DNA of 9,758 bases from an uncultured Clostridia bacterium (GTDB lineage Bacteria; Bacillota; Clostridia; UBA1381), in assembly GCA_944391265.1 (NCBI GenBank), contig CALXSX010000036.1, positions 1 to 9,758 on the forward strand. The letters are read 5' to 3'. Under the pieces are notes generated by a model, which saw nothing but the letters and a program-made list of their open reading frames with translations, had not been told where the DNA came from and did not search any database. Position 1 is the stretch's first letter. Every line of letters starts with the position of its first letter. Shown piece by piece: positions 1 through 5,990 of this stretch. Position numbers and translations under genes: made by a program.

Positions 1-859
1 GGGCGCAATTAAGCTCGCAAAAATATATTTTTACAAAAAGGGCATAAACAAATACGAGATAATATCGCTTTCACATTCATTCCACGGCAGAACATTAGCT
101 ACCGTTGCGGCAACCGGTCAGGAAAAATACCAGAAGCCGTACAGACCGCTCACGCCCGGGTTCATACAAGTTGAGCCAAACAGCATTGATGCAGTAAAGG
201 CAGCGGTGACAGACAAGACTGCAGCCATTTTGATTGAGCCAATACAAGGTGAGAGCGGTGTTCATCCCATGGACGCAGACTACCTTAAAGCGGTGCGCAG
301 GCTGTGCGATGAGCAGAACATAATTCTCATCTTTGATGAAGTTCAGACAGGTATGGGCCGCTGTGGAAAGCTTTTCGCATATGAGCTTTACGGGGTCGAG
401 CCCGACATAATGACAAGTGCAAAAGCGCTCGGCGGAGGTATTCCGATAGGAGCCGTTCTTGCAAAAGACAAATTCGCAGCAGCATTTGAACCGGGAGATC
501 ACGGCACAACTTTCGGCGGGAATCCGCTTGCAACCACGGCAGGGCTTGCCGTATTCGACATATTTGAAAAAGAGCACCTCGTTGAAAACTCATGCGAGCG
601 AGGCATATATTTCAAGAAAAGGCTCTGTGAGCTAAAGGAAAAATACGACGTAATAAAAGACGTGAGGGGTAGCGGCCTTCTTATCGGAATCGAGTTCGAT
701 GAGTCTGCGGCTCGCACCGTTTTTAACAAGCTTTTTGAAAGCAAGATACTCACAAGTCTTTGCTATAACACAATTCGTCTTGCGCCGCCGCTTATAATTA
801 CAAACGACGACATAGACTCTTTTGTCGGCGCACTCGAAAGCATACTCAAAAACATATAA
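1..859 (+). CDS. argD: Acetylornithine aminotransferase (ArgD), 5' truncated
   Basis: PLP-dependent class-III aminotransferase that makes N-acetylornithine from N-acetylglutamate semialdehyde and glutamate in arginine synthesis (cytoplasm). The frame is open from position 2, so the start lies upstream of the window. About 285 residues are visible of a family length near 395, so roughly the first 110 are missing. Visible landmarks: SFHGRT near visible residue 26 (PLP phosphate region), EPIQGESGV near 79, FDEVQTGMGR near 111 with the Asp that contacts the PLP ring nitrogen, and SAKALGGG near 139 whose Lys should form the Schiff base, then GTTFGGNP. A GTG at 206 is internal because the family sequence continues upstream in frame. 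The stop overlaps the argF ribosome binding site and argF follows, which supports ArgD over other class-III aminotransferases. The relaxed succinyldiaminopimelate activity of some family members cannot be excluded. Confidence 0.93.
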   Translation, partial: GAIKLAKIYFYKKGINKYEIISLSHSFHGRTLATVAATGQEKYQKPYRPLTPGFIQVEPNSIDAVKAAVTDKTAAILIEPIQGESGVHPMDADYLKAVRRLCDEQNIILIFDEVQTGMGRCGKLFAYELYGVEPDIMTSAKALGGGIPIGAVLAKDKFAAAFEPGDHGTTFGGNPLATTAGLAVFDIFEKEHLVENSCERGIYFKKRLCELKEKYDVIKDVRGSGLLIGIEFDESAARTVFNKLFESKILTSLCYNTIRLAPPLIITNDDIDSFVGALESILKNI

Positions 860-874
860 GGAGACAAGAAGAAA

Positions 875-1792
875 ATGAAAGATTTTATCAGTCTGCACGA
901 CATAACATCAGAACAGCTTACAGACCTGCTTAAGCTTGCAATAAAGCTTAAAAGCGAGTTAAAGCAAGGGATACCTCACCCTATACTGAAAGGCAAAACG
1001 CTCGGTATGATATTTACAAAATCATCTACGCGGACAAGGATATCTTTTGAAGTAGGAATGACGCAGCTTGGCGGCTATCCTCTGTTTTTGTCGAGCAACG
1101 ACATACAGCTCGGCAGAGGCGAAACGATATATGACACCGCAAAGGTAATGGAAAGGTACCTGGACGGAATAATGATTAGGACATACGCTCACAGTGATGT
1201 TTTAGATCTCGCAAAATATGCCAATATACCGATCATAAACGCCCTGACCGACCTTCTTCACCCATGCCAGGTACTTGCCGATCTTCTTACGGCATATGAG
1301 CACAAGGGCCGTCTTGAAAACCTCAAAATGGCGTACATAGGCGACGGAAACAACATGGCACACTCAATAATGTACGGCACGGCAAAAGCAGGAATGAACT
1401 GCGCAATAGCAACGCCTGAAAATTACCGCTGCAATGACGAGGTTGTGCAGAATGCAAAAGATGATTTCAAAAAAAGCGGAAAATCTCTTGTTATAACAAC
1501 AGACCCCATAGAAGCGATAAAAGACGCTGATATCGTATATACTGACACTTGGGTAAGCATGGGTATGGAAAGCGAAAAGCAGGAAAGAATCAAATCGTTT
1601 GACGGATACCAGGTAAATGGTGCGCTAATGAAGCACGCGAAGCCAGACGCCATATTTATGCACTGTCTGCCGGCATACAGGGGCTTTGAAGTAACGGAAG
1701 ACGTTATCGACGGGCCGCAGTCTGTCATATTCGACGAAGCGGAAAACAGACTCCACGCACAGAAAGCGGTAATGGCTACTCTGATGAAATAA
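875..1792 (+). CDS. argF: Ornithine carbamoyltransferase (ArgF)
   Basis: Condenses ornithine with carbamoyl phosphate to give citrulline, the sixth step of arginine synthesis. 305 residues, full family length. Carbamoyl-phosphate loop STRTR at 51-55, HPCQ at 129-132, ornithine-side loop DTWVSMG at 224-230, and the HCLP signature at 263-266 carrying the catalytic Cys. The ATG at 875 is preceded by AAGGAG at 858-863, which overlaps the argD stop codon. The 15-base gap indicates co-transcription and probably translational coupling with argD. Position next to argD favours the biosynthetic (anabolic) enzyme over a catabolic arcB; no arcA or arcC is in view. All key motifs are intact. No ArgR operator is visible because the operon promoter lies upstream of the window. 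Confidence 0.97.
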   Translation: MKDFISLHDITSEQLTDLLKLAIKLKSELKQGIPHPILKGKTLGMIFTKSSTRTRISFEVGMTQLGGYPLFLSSNDIQLGRGETIYDTAKVMERYLDGIMIRTYAHSDVLDLAKYANIPIINALTDLLHPCQVLADLLTAYEHKGRLENLKMAYIGDGNNMAHSIMYGTAKAGMNCAIATPENYRCNDEVVQNAKDDFKKSGKSLVITTDPIEAIKDADIVYTDTWVSMGMESEKQERIKSFDGYQVNGALMKHAKPDAIFMHCLPAYRGFEVTEDVIDGPQSVIFDEAENRLHAQKAVMATLMK

Positions 1793-1817
1793 CATACCAT
1801 GAAACGGACGGTTAAAT

Positions 1818-2306
1818 ATGAATTATCAATCACTTTTTGAAGTAAGGATAGCTGACGAAGCAGACGTCGAAAGCATTCTTTCAATAACGAAAGAAGCATT
1901 CCGATCATACATAAAACTTGCAGGGATACCAACTGCGGCAGCACTCACGGAGACTGCCGAAGAGGTAAAAAAAGACATACAAAACAAGATCGTGCTTATT
2001 GCTCTTTCTGACAATGTTCCGGTCGGATGCGTCAGGGTGCAGATTTTTGACGACAACACGGCATACCTCAGCAGATTTGCAGTAAAGACAACAAGCCAGA
2101 ACAACGGTATCGGTAAATCGATAATGAACCTTGTAGACAAAATCATGATGGAACATAAAATAAGTGAAATTTCGCTGCACACAGGCTCAAAGATAACCTC
2201 GCTTATACGGTTTTATTACGGAAGAGGCTTCTATATTGACTCTACCGACAAGTCAAGGGGTTATGTCAGAGCACTTCTTAAAAAAGAATATCATTACGAT
2301 AAATAA
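1818..2306 (+). CDS. GNAT-family N-acetyltransferase
   Basis: 162-residue single-domain GNAT protein, predicted cytosolic, which would transfer acetyl from acetyl-CoA to an amine. Motif A is clear: strand YLSRFAV (83-89) followed by the pyrophosphate-binding QNNGIG (94-99). Motif B is FYYGRGF (132-138), close to the C-terminus, with a conserved-looking RGYVRALL tail (147-154). The segment LTETAEEVKKDI (43-54) is typical of a Firmicutes GNAT subgroup. The ATG at 1818 has only a weak GGACGG upstream (1805-1810), so translation may depend on coupling with argF, whose stop is 25 bases away. It is the last gene before the hairpin at 2339-2378, so it probably belongs to the arginine operon. Substrate is unknown. 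A short N-acetylglutamate synthase is one possibility from context only; a ribosomal-protein or antibiotic acetylase is equally open. Confidence 0.88.
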   Translation: MNYQSLFEVRIADEADVESILSITKEAFRSYIKLAGIPTAAALTETAEEVKKDIQNKIVLIALSDNVPVGCVRVQIFDDNTAYLSRFAVKTTSQNNGIGKSIMNLVDKIMMEHKISEISLHTGSKITSLIRFYYGRGFYIDSTDKSRGYVRALLKKEYHYDK

Positions 2307-2308
2307 AA

Positions 2309-2320
2309 AAGCTTAAGCTT
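2309..2320. repeat. 12-bp perfect palindrome AAGCTTAAGCTT
   Basis: AAGCTTAAGCTT reads the same on both strands and lies just after the GNAT stop codon. It has no loop, so it is not a good RNA hairpin, and no protein site is recognised. It may be chance in an A/T-rich spacer. Confidence 0.3.
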
Positions 2321-2338
2321 GATTTGTTATTACATAAA

Positions 2339-2378
2339 CAGGGGATGCTTAAAAACAAAAGTTTTTAAGCATCCCCTG
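2339..2378. terminator. Long perfect hairpin between convergent genes, probable bidirectional terminator
   Basis: Perfect inverted repeat of 18 bp, arms 2339-2356 and 2361-2378, with an AAAA loop. The outer part of the stem is GC-rich (CAGGGGATGC) and the inner part is A/T. It lies between the stop of the plus-strand GNAT (2306) and the stop of the minus-strand kinase (2397), where a shared terminator is expected. Neither side has a long U-tract: on the minus strand the hairpin is followed by TTTATGT, on the plus strand by a second small hairpin and TTTT. Termination is therefore inferred from position and stem strength. The very regular stem could also be a dispersed repeat unit. Confidence 0.65.
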
Positions 2379-2398
2379 CTGCTAACTATAGCAGTTTT
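2379..2398 (+). terminator. Small hairpin plus TTTT, auxiliary to the long hairpin
   Basis: CTGCT (2379-2383) pairs with AGCAG (2390-2394) around a 6-base loop, followed at once by TTTT (2395-2398). On the plus strand this gives the short U-tract that the longer hairpin lacks. Five base pairs is weak for an intrinsic terminator, so this is a candidate only. Confidence 0.3.
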
Positions 2399-3080
2399 AA
2401 TCCTTAAAAAGCTCGCTGTAAACTGTCTTTGCGGCTGATATGCTCTTTGTACAGTAAATATTGTAAAAATTTACCACTCTTGCAAATTTATCAAGATTAT
2501 CAAATGTTCTCCCCACCTGTGTTTTGGGTATGTACACCTGAGTGAGAAGCCGCTCGAGGAAATCTGTGCATCGCTCGATTGCGTCCCTCTCGCTTCTGTT
2601 TACAAAGCAAACGTCGGTAAGGTGTACAACATCGTTTTTGCTAAGCCCCTCTTTCCCGTTCCACGGCGTGCCGTACGCGTACGCCTTGCCGCCATACACC
2701 CTTATAAGGGGCTTGTCGCCGTTAATGATTTCACACTCTTCGCCGAGCAGTTTTTTCCAATACAGGGTGTGCGTTGTCTTCCCGACCCCGCTCTTTGCAA
2801 GAAACGCAATCCCTCTGTCTCTTACGCGGATAACCGAGCCATGCATCAAAAACCCGTCGCGCTCTGAAAGCTTCTCCGCGATTTTCCTGTACACGGCAAG
2901 CGTTTCAAGATATTCCGGAGGTGCGTCCTCTGTTTTCTCAGCACTTATATCCGCATCGGAAACTGTTATCTCAAAATCTACATCTCCAGCTTGTGTTATA
3001 TAGTCCTTGCACATATTCTCAATGTACGGATATTTGTTCATGACTTTTATATTCATATCCGCTATTTTTAAATACATCAT
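2397..3080 (-). CDS. HprK-related kinase-like protein (PEP-carboxykinase fold), orphan
   Basis: 227 residues. It resembles the C-terminal domain of HPr kinase and related PEP-carboxykinase-fold proteins. Visible in order: HGSVI (80-84), P-loop LAKSGVGKTTHTLYW (94-108), INGDKPLI (119-126) in the place of the acidic metal-binding DD-type motif of relatives, and YGTPWNGKE (136-144). The N-terminal ~70 residues match nothing I recognise. True HPr kinase is longer and has an N-terminal regulatory domain, so this is not hprK. Relatives often occur with PqqD-like and peptidase-like proteins in peptide-modification clusters, but no such partner is nearby. Two adjacent ATGs (3078-3080 and 3075-3077) are possible; the first has AAGGA at 3089-3093 with 8-base spacing. 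The gene is monocistronic here, convergent with the arginine operon. Whether it phosphorylates a protein, peptide or small molecule is unknown. Confidence 0.82.
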   Translation of the reverse strand: MMYLKIADMNIKVMNKYPYIENMCKDYITQAGDVDFEITVSDADISAEKTEDAPPEYLETLAVYRKIAEKLSERDGFLMHGSVIRVRDRGIAFLAKSGVGKTTHTLYWKKLLGEECEIINGDKPLIRVYGGKAYAYGTPWNGKEGLSKNDVVHLTDVCFVNRSERDAIERCTDFLERLLTQVYIPKTQVGRTFDNLDKFARVVNFYNIYCTKSISAAKTVYSELFKD

Positions 3081-3102
3081 ACACGGTATCCTTTTTTGTT
3101 AA

Positions 3103-3132
3103 AATATATTTCCCAGCGTCCTAAACTAACAA
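3103..3132 (-). promoter_or_regulatory. Candidate sigma-A promoter of the HprK-related gene
   Basis: On the minus strand TTGTTA (3127-3132) is followed after 18 bases by TATATT (3103-3108), about 22 bases before the start codon region. Both boxes deviate from consensus, so this is a moderate candidate. Confidence 0.4.
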
Positions 3133-3210
3133 ACAGCATATGAAATAAACAAACTGCTGCTTCATTTCAGGCCGCTCCAAAGCAGGAGAGATTGCAGCTT
3201 GATTTCCGCG

Positions 3211-4452
3211 TTATTCTTCCTTTTCAGGCTCATCAATAACCTTTACCTCAATCTCCATAACGCGTTTGGAATCGATTCTCATAACAGTCACCTCTACATT
3301 TTCAAACACAAACGAATCGCCGACACTCGGAATCTTGCCGAGTTCCTCTATTACCCAGCCGCTGACTGTATTTGATATGTATTCCTTGCCGCTCTTGTTC
3401 AACTCAAAAATCTTAAACATATCATCAAGATTCGCCGTACAGAGAATCCTGTAAGTATTTTCGCCGACCTTTTTGAACTCCTCCACTACCTCGTCATGCT
3501 CATCCCAAATATCGCCGACAAGTTCTTCAAGTATATCCTCAAGAGTCACTATTCCCTGCGTGCCGCCGTACTCGTCAATAACTATGGCTATATGCGTTTT
3601 CTGAATCTGAAGCTGCCTTAACAGAGCTGATATTTTCGTAGTCGGGGTTGTGTACAAAATCGGCTTTATTATGGATTTTATATCCTTCATATTTTTATAA
3701 TTTTTATGGAAATCCTTTTCGTTTATAACGCCGATAACATTGTCTATGTCGTCCTCGTAAACAGGCAATCTCGAAAAACCGTTTTCTTCAAAAACTTCAA
3801 GGATTTCATCAGGCGCCATATCCGCCCTGACCGCCACAACATCTACTCTGGGAGTGATTATATCGATAACGTCTAGATCGTTAAATTCAATTGCTGACCG
3901 TATCAGATTTCCCTCATGCTTATCGATTCCGCCCTCGTTTTCCGCCTCGTCGATTATCGTTATAAGCTCCTCTTCGGTTATTCCTTTATCGCCTGAGGAT
4001 TTAAATATTTTTGAAAGCAGCATCTTGAGTCCCATAAACGCGTAGTTAAACGGCGCGAGTATAATGGTGAAAAACTTCAAAATGGGCGCAGAAAACATAG
4101 CAAAGCTCTCAGCGTTTTCCTTAGCAATGCTCTTCGGAGATATTTCTCCGAATATGAGCACGACTATAGTCATTACAATGGTAGAAATAGTAACTCCGTT
4201 ATTTTTAAAATATTGTGTAAATACTATCGTCGCAATTGACGCGGAAGCAATGTTCACTATATTGTTGCCTATGAGTATGGTCGACAGCAGTCTGTCGTAA
4301 TTCTCATACAGCTCAAGTGTTAAAGCCGCCCTTTTATTCGTTGGCGCAAGATTTTTTATTCTGATTCTGTTCATGGTAGAAAACGCAGTCTCGCTCGCTG
4401 AAAAGTAAGCAGAAAGCGTCACCAGTACAATAAGTACCACTATTAAAGTCAT
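3211..4452 (-). CDS. CNNM/CorC-HlyC family membrane protein with CBS pair (probable Mg2+ transport/efflux)
   Basis: 413 residues with the complete hemolysin-C/CorC architecture. An N-terminal CNNM (DUF21) membrane domain spans about 1-180, with hydrophobic segments near 1-22, 56-80, 88-104 and 122-146 and the hallmark pieces SASETAFST (18-26), GNNIVN (62-67) and FGEISPKSIAKENAE (101-115). A CBS pair (about 195-312) contains ITPRVDVVAV, SRLPVYEDDIDNVIGVI and the nucleotide-binding DEYGGTQGIVTLEDILEELVG. A CorC/HlyC C-terminal domain (about 325-407) follows. Family members act in Mg2+ (or Co2+) export and are gated by nucleotide/Mg2+ binding to the CBS pair; hemolysin is a historical name. The ATG at 4450-4452 has AGAGAGGT at 4461-4468, 8 bases upstream. 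It is transcribed alone from the strong promoter at 4688-4716 through a long leader that may carry regulation. No truncation or missing motif is seen. Confidence 0.93.
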   Translation of the reverse strand: MTLIVVLIVLVTLSAYFSASETAFSTMNRIRIKNLAPTNKRAALTLELYENYDRLLSTILIGNNIVNIASASIATIVFTQYFKNNGVTISTIVMTIVVLIFGEISPKSIAKENAESFAMFSAPILKFFTIILAPFNYAFMGLKMLLSKIFKSSGDKGITEEELITIIDEAENEGGIDKHEGNLIRSAIEFNDLDVIDIITPRVDVVAVRADMAPDEILEVFEENGFSRLPVYEDDIDNVIGVINEKDFHKNYKNMKDIKSIIKPILYTTPTTKISALLRQLQIQKTHIAIVIDEYGGTQGIVTLEDILEELVGDIWDEHDEVVEEFKKVGENTYRILCTANLDDMFKIFELNKSGKEYISNTVSGWVIEELGKIPSVGDSFVFENVEVTVMRIDSKRVMEIEVKVIDEPEKEE

Positions 4453-4507
4453 AAAATTTTACCTCTCTGAATTAAATTATCGTTATATCTGTGCTGATAT
4501 ATTACGA

Positions 4508-4651
4508 TCATAGCTTCAGACAGGATAAAAACAAACAAGACGCACCAAAAACAAGCCGAAAACCGTTCGCCGTTCTCGCCCTTTTCAAGTGCGTCATGTC
4601 CTTGTATTTCAATCTTAAGCCATCAGTATCGGATAAACAGGCATCATCCAC
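4508..4651 (-). CDS. Possible small upstream ORF, 47 residues, GTG start
   Basis: A GTG at 4649-4651 follows GAGGTGG (4659-4665) with a 7-base spacer and opens a 47-codon frame ending in TGA at 4508-4510, 55 bases before the CorC-type start. The product would begin VDDACLSDTDGL, have a basic middle (KRARTANGFR) and a hydrophobic C-terminus (FGASCLFLSCL), as in a tiny membrane-associated protein. I recognise no family. The reading frame crosses the whole terminator-like hairpin at 4539-4595, so ribosomes on it would unfold that structure. A GTG start, the competing ATG frame using the same ribosome site, and lack of a known homologue keep confidence low. Confidence 0.28.
   Translation of the reverse strand: MDDACLSDTDGLRLKYKDMTHLKRARTANGFRLVFGASCLFLSCLKL
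4527..4595 (-). terminator. Attenuator-like hairpin in the leader of the CorC-type gene
   Basis: On the minus strand GACGCAC (4589-4595) pairs perfectly with GTGCGTC (4539-4545). Inside this, GCGAGAAC and GTTTTCGGC form a second stem with one bulged G, giving an elongated hairpin of about 57 bases. It is followed by the T-rich TTGTTTGTTTTT (4527-4538). It stands about 75 bases before the CorC-type start and downstream of its promoter, so it would act as a conditional terminator or would end a short leader RNA. Interrupted U-tract and internal mismatches make it imperfect. Confidence 0.4.
4615..4647 (-). CDS. Possible 10-residue leader peptide MMPVYPILMA
   Basis: In another frame of the same leader, tandem ATGs (4645-4647 and 4642-4644) open a short frame MMPVYPILMA ending in TAA at 4615-4617. 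The Shine-Dalgarno GAGGTGG (4659-4665) lies 11 bases before the first ATG, which is acceptable. The ORF lies almost wholly inside the hairpin at 4624-4654 and contains two prolines. Proline-containing leader peptides are known to control some bacterial Mg2+ transporter genes (mgtL of enterobacteria), which is an analogy only. A 10-codon ORF can easily arise by chance. Confidence 0.22.
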   Translation of the reverse strand: MMPVYPILMA

Positions 4652-4687
4652 TGAATTCCCACCTCGCAAAATTATGTATTTGACAGT

Positions 4688-4716
4688 ATTGTAACATACA
4701 TTTTTAATTTTGTCAA
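4688..4716 (-). promoter_or_regulatory. Strong sigma-A promoter with extended -10 for the CorC-type gene
   Basis: Minus strand: perfect -35 TTGACA (4711-4716), 17-base spacer, -10 TACAAT (4688-4693) preceded by TG with one intervening base (extended -10). Transcription should start near 4681, leaving a leader of about 230 bases before the CorC-type ATG. This also separates that gene from the upstream operon. Confidence 0.8.
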
Positions 4717-4791
4717 ATCAAATTTTACGATTTTAAAAAATTTATTTTTTTTTGCGGGGTTGTGTCTGACACAGTCATTCAAGTCAGCTTC

Positions 4792-5958
4792 TTAGTGACA
4801 TCCGGCAAATATCTGCCTGATTTTGTCATAATCAAGGTCTACATAACTTTTTACAGTTCTCGTCCTGCCGAATGTACAAAGCTCCGCAAGAGCTTCAGAA
4901 TCCTCCGGGATACCGAATTCTCTCAGCCTCGAGGGCATTCCAAGTGTTTTAAAGTACTCCTCCATACAGCCTGCACAGCTTTCTGCTGCCGAAAGTTCGT
5001 CTTTTCCCGAAACATCAAAAACTCTTTCTGCAAACTGCGCAAACCTTGACGGATTTGCCTTGCAGACAAATCGTGCCCATGCCGGGAAAAGAACGGCCAG
5101 TCCCGCACCGTGAGCTATAAAATCATATTTACCGCTCAGCGCATGCTCAAGCTGGTGCTCGGCAAGCGAATTTTCCCTGCCGCAGCCCGTCAGATCGTTG
5201 TGAGAAAGCGATGACGCCCACATAACCGTTGCTCTCGCCTCGTAGTTGTCCGGCTCGCTCATGAGAACTTTACCCGCTGATATCACAGCCTTTAAAAGCC
5301 CTTCGGCTATACGGTCGGTCAGATCGGTCGGCTCACAAACTGTGAAATATCTTTCCATCGTGTGCGACATTATATCAACTATTCCGCAAGCTGTCTGATA
5401 TTTGCTGACGGTGTACGTAAGCTCTGGGTTACATATGGCGAAACGACATCTGTTAAAATCGCTGTTAAATCCGCGCTTGACATTTATCTCCGTATTCGTA
5501 AGGACGCACGAAGAGCTCATCTCGCTCCCCGCCGCCGATATAGTCAGAACGCATCCGACAGGTAGCGCCGCTGCCGGCGTTGCTTTCCTCGATGAAAAAT
5601 CCCACACATCGCGCTCAGTCACCGCTCCGCACGCGGTAGCCTTTGACGAATCTATAACGCTTCCGCCTCCGACTGCAAGTATCATCTCAACTTTTTCCGC
5701 CTTTGCCGCCTCTGCTGCTTCTCTTACGAAAGAAAGCTTCGGATTCGGCTCAACTCCGCCCATTTCCACAACCTCTATACCGTTTTCTTTAAGCGATTCC
5801 ATTATCTCGTCATAAAGTCCGCTTTTCTTTATGCTGCCCTTGCCATACTGCAGCATGATTTTTTTAAACCCATATTCTTTTATAACAGCGCCGGCTTCCC
5901 TGTGTCTGCCTTTGCCGAAAAGCACCTTCGTGGGTGCATAATACGTAAAATCAAGCAT
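4792..5958 (-). CDS. Iron-containing alcohol dehydrogenase, butanol dehydrogenase/YqhD-like
   Basis: 388 residues, full length for group-III (iron-activated) alcohol dehydrogenases. It closely follows the pattern of clostridial butanol dehydrogenases BdhA/BdhB and E. coli YqhD, which reduce aldehydes with NAD(P)H in the cytoplasm. Visible: N-terminal PTKVLFGKG (9-17), nucleotide-binding YGKGSIKKSGLYD (38-50; relatives have GGGS), SGVEPNP-like GGVEPNPKL (67-75), and GGGSVIDSSK (97-106). Predicted metal ligands are Asp195 and His199 (DIMSHTMERYF), His268 and His283 (AHGAGLAVLFPAW). The ATG at 5956-5958 has AAAGGAG 8 bases upstream (5967-5973). It is last in the five-gene operon, 32 bases behind the ArsC-like gene. 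The substrate is probably a short-chain or toxic aldehyde; fermentation role versus detoxification cannot be decided. No convincing terminator follows. Confidence 0.92.
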   Translation of the reverse strand: MLDFTYYAPTKVLFGKGRHREAGAVIKEYGFKKIMLQYGKGSIKKSGLYDEIMESLKENGIEVVEMGGVEPNPKLSFVREAAEAAKAEKVEMILAVGGGSVIDSSKATACGAVTERDVWDFSSRKATPAAALPVGCVLTISAAGSEMSSSCVLTNTEINVKRGFNSDFNRCRFAICNPELTYTVSKYQTACGIVDIMSHTMERYFTVCEPTDLTDRIAEGLLKAVISAGKVLMSEPDNYEARATVMWASSLSHNDLTGCGRENSLAEHQLEHALSGKYDFIAHGAGLAVLFPAWARFVCKANPSRFAQFAERVFDVSGKDELSAAESCAGCMEEYFKTLGMPSRLREFGIPEDSEALAELCTFGRTRTVKSYVDLDYDKIRQIFAGCH

Positions 5959-5990
5959 GAATTAAGCTCCTTTCGTTACGACCAAAATGC

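Larger units (their letters stand above)
4453..4791 (-). other. 339-base gene-poor spacer: 5' leader and promoter of the CorC-type gene
   Basis: This is the longest stretch without a confident gene. Read on the minus strand it holds, in order: a short palindrome TGTGTCTGACACA (4761-4773) after the alcohol dehydrogenase stop, with no U-tract; a run of A/T (4721-4753); a near-consensus promoter (4688-4716); a Shine-Dalgarno-like GAGGTGG (4659-4665) serving possible small ORFs; an imperfect hairpin CAGTGGAT/ATCC-GAT-ACTG (4624-4654); a larger hairpin with T-rich tail (4527-4595); and the Shine-Dalgarno of the CorC-type gene. The predicted untranslated leader is about 230 bases. I could not match it to M-box, yybP-ykoY, fluoride, NiCo or 6S RNA patterns by eye. 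Confidence 0.6.

Noticed and set aside
206..859. A complete 217-residue gene starting at GTG 206
   Set aside because: The argD reading frame and family motifs continue upstream to position 2, so the GTG is an internal valine codon.
2542..3003. Long plus-strand frame opposite the HprK-related gene
   Set aside because: Shadow of the real minus-strand gene: no ribosome site and low-complexity Ser/Pro-rich product.
3141..3169. TGAAAT/ATTTCA inverted repeat downstream of the CorC-type gene as its terminator
   Set aside because: Only 6 A/T-rich base pairs with a 17-base loop and no U-tract on the minus strand.
4491..4694. 67-codon plus-strand frame in the CorC leader
   Set aside because: It has no ribosome binding site and runs antisense across the promoter and leader structures, so it is probably chance.
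4588..4716. M-box, fluoride, yybP-ykoY or 6S RNA in the CorC leader
   Set aside because: Some short strings look similar (ACTGATGGCTT resembles part of the fluoride aptamer, GATTGAAA the M-box end), but the helices and spacing of those classes are not present.
4761..4773. TGTGTCTGACACA palindrome as terminator of the alcohol dehydrogenase operon
   Set aside because: The usable stem is 4-5 bp and no T-run follows on the minus strand; the A-run there is on the wrong side for termination.
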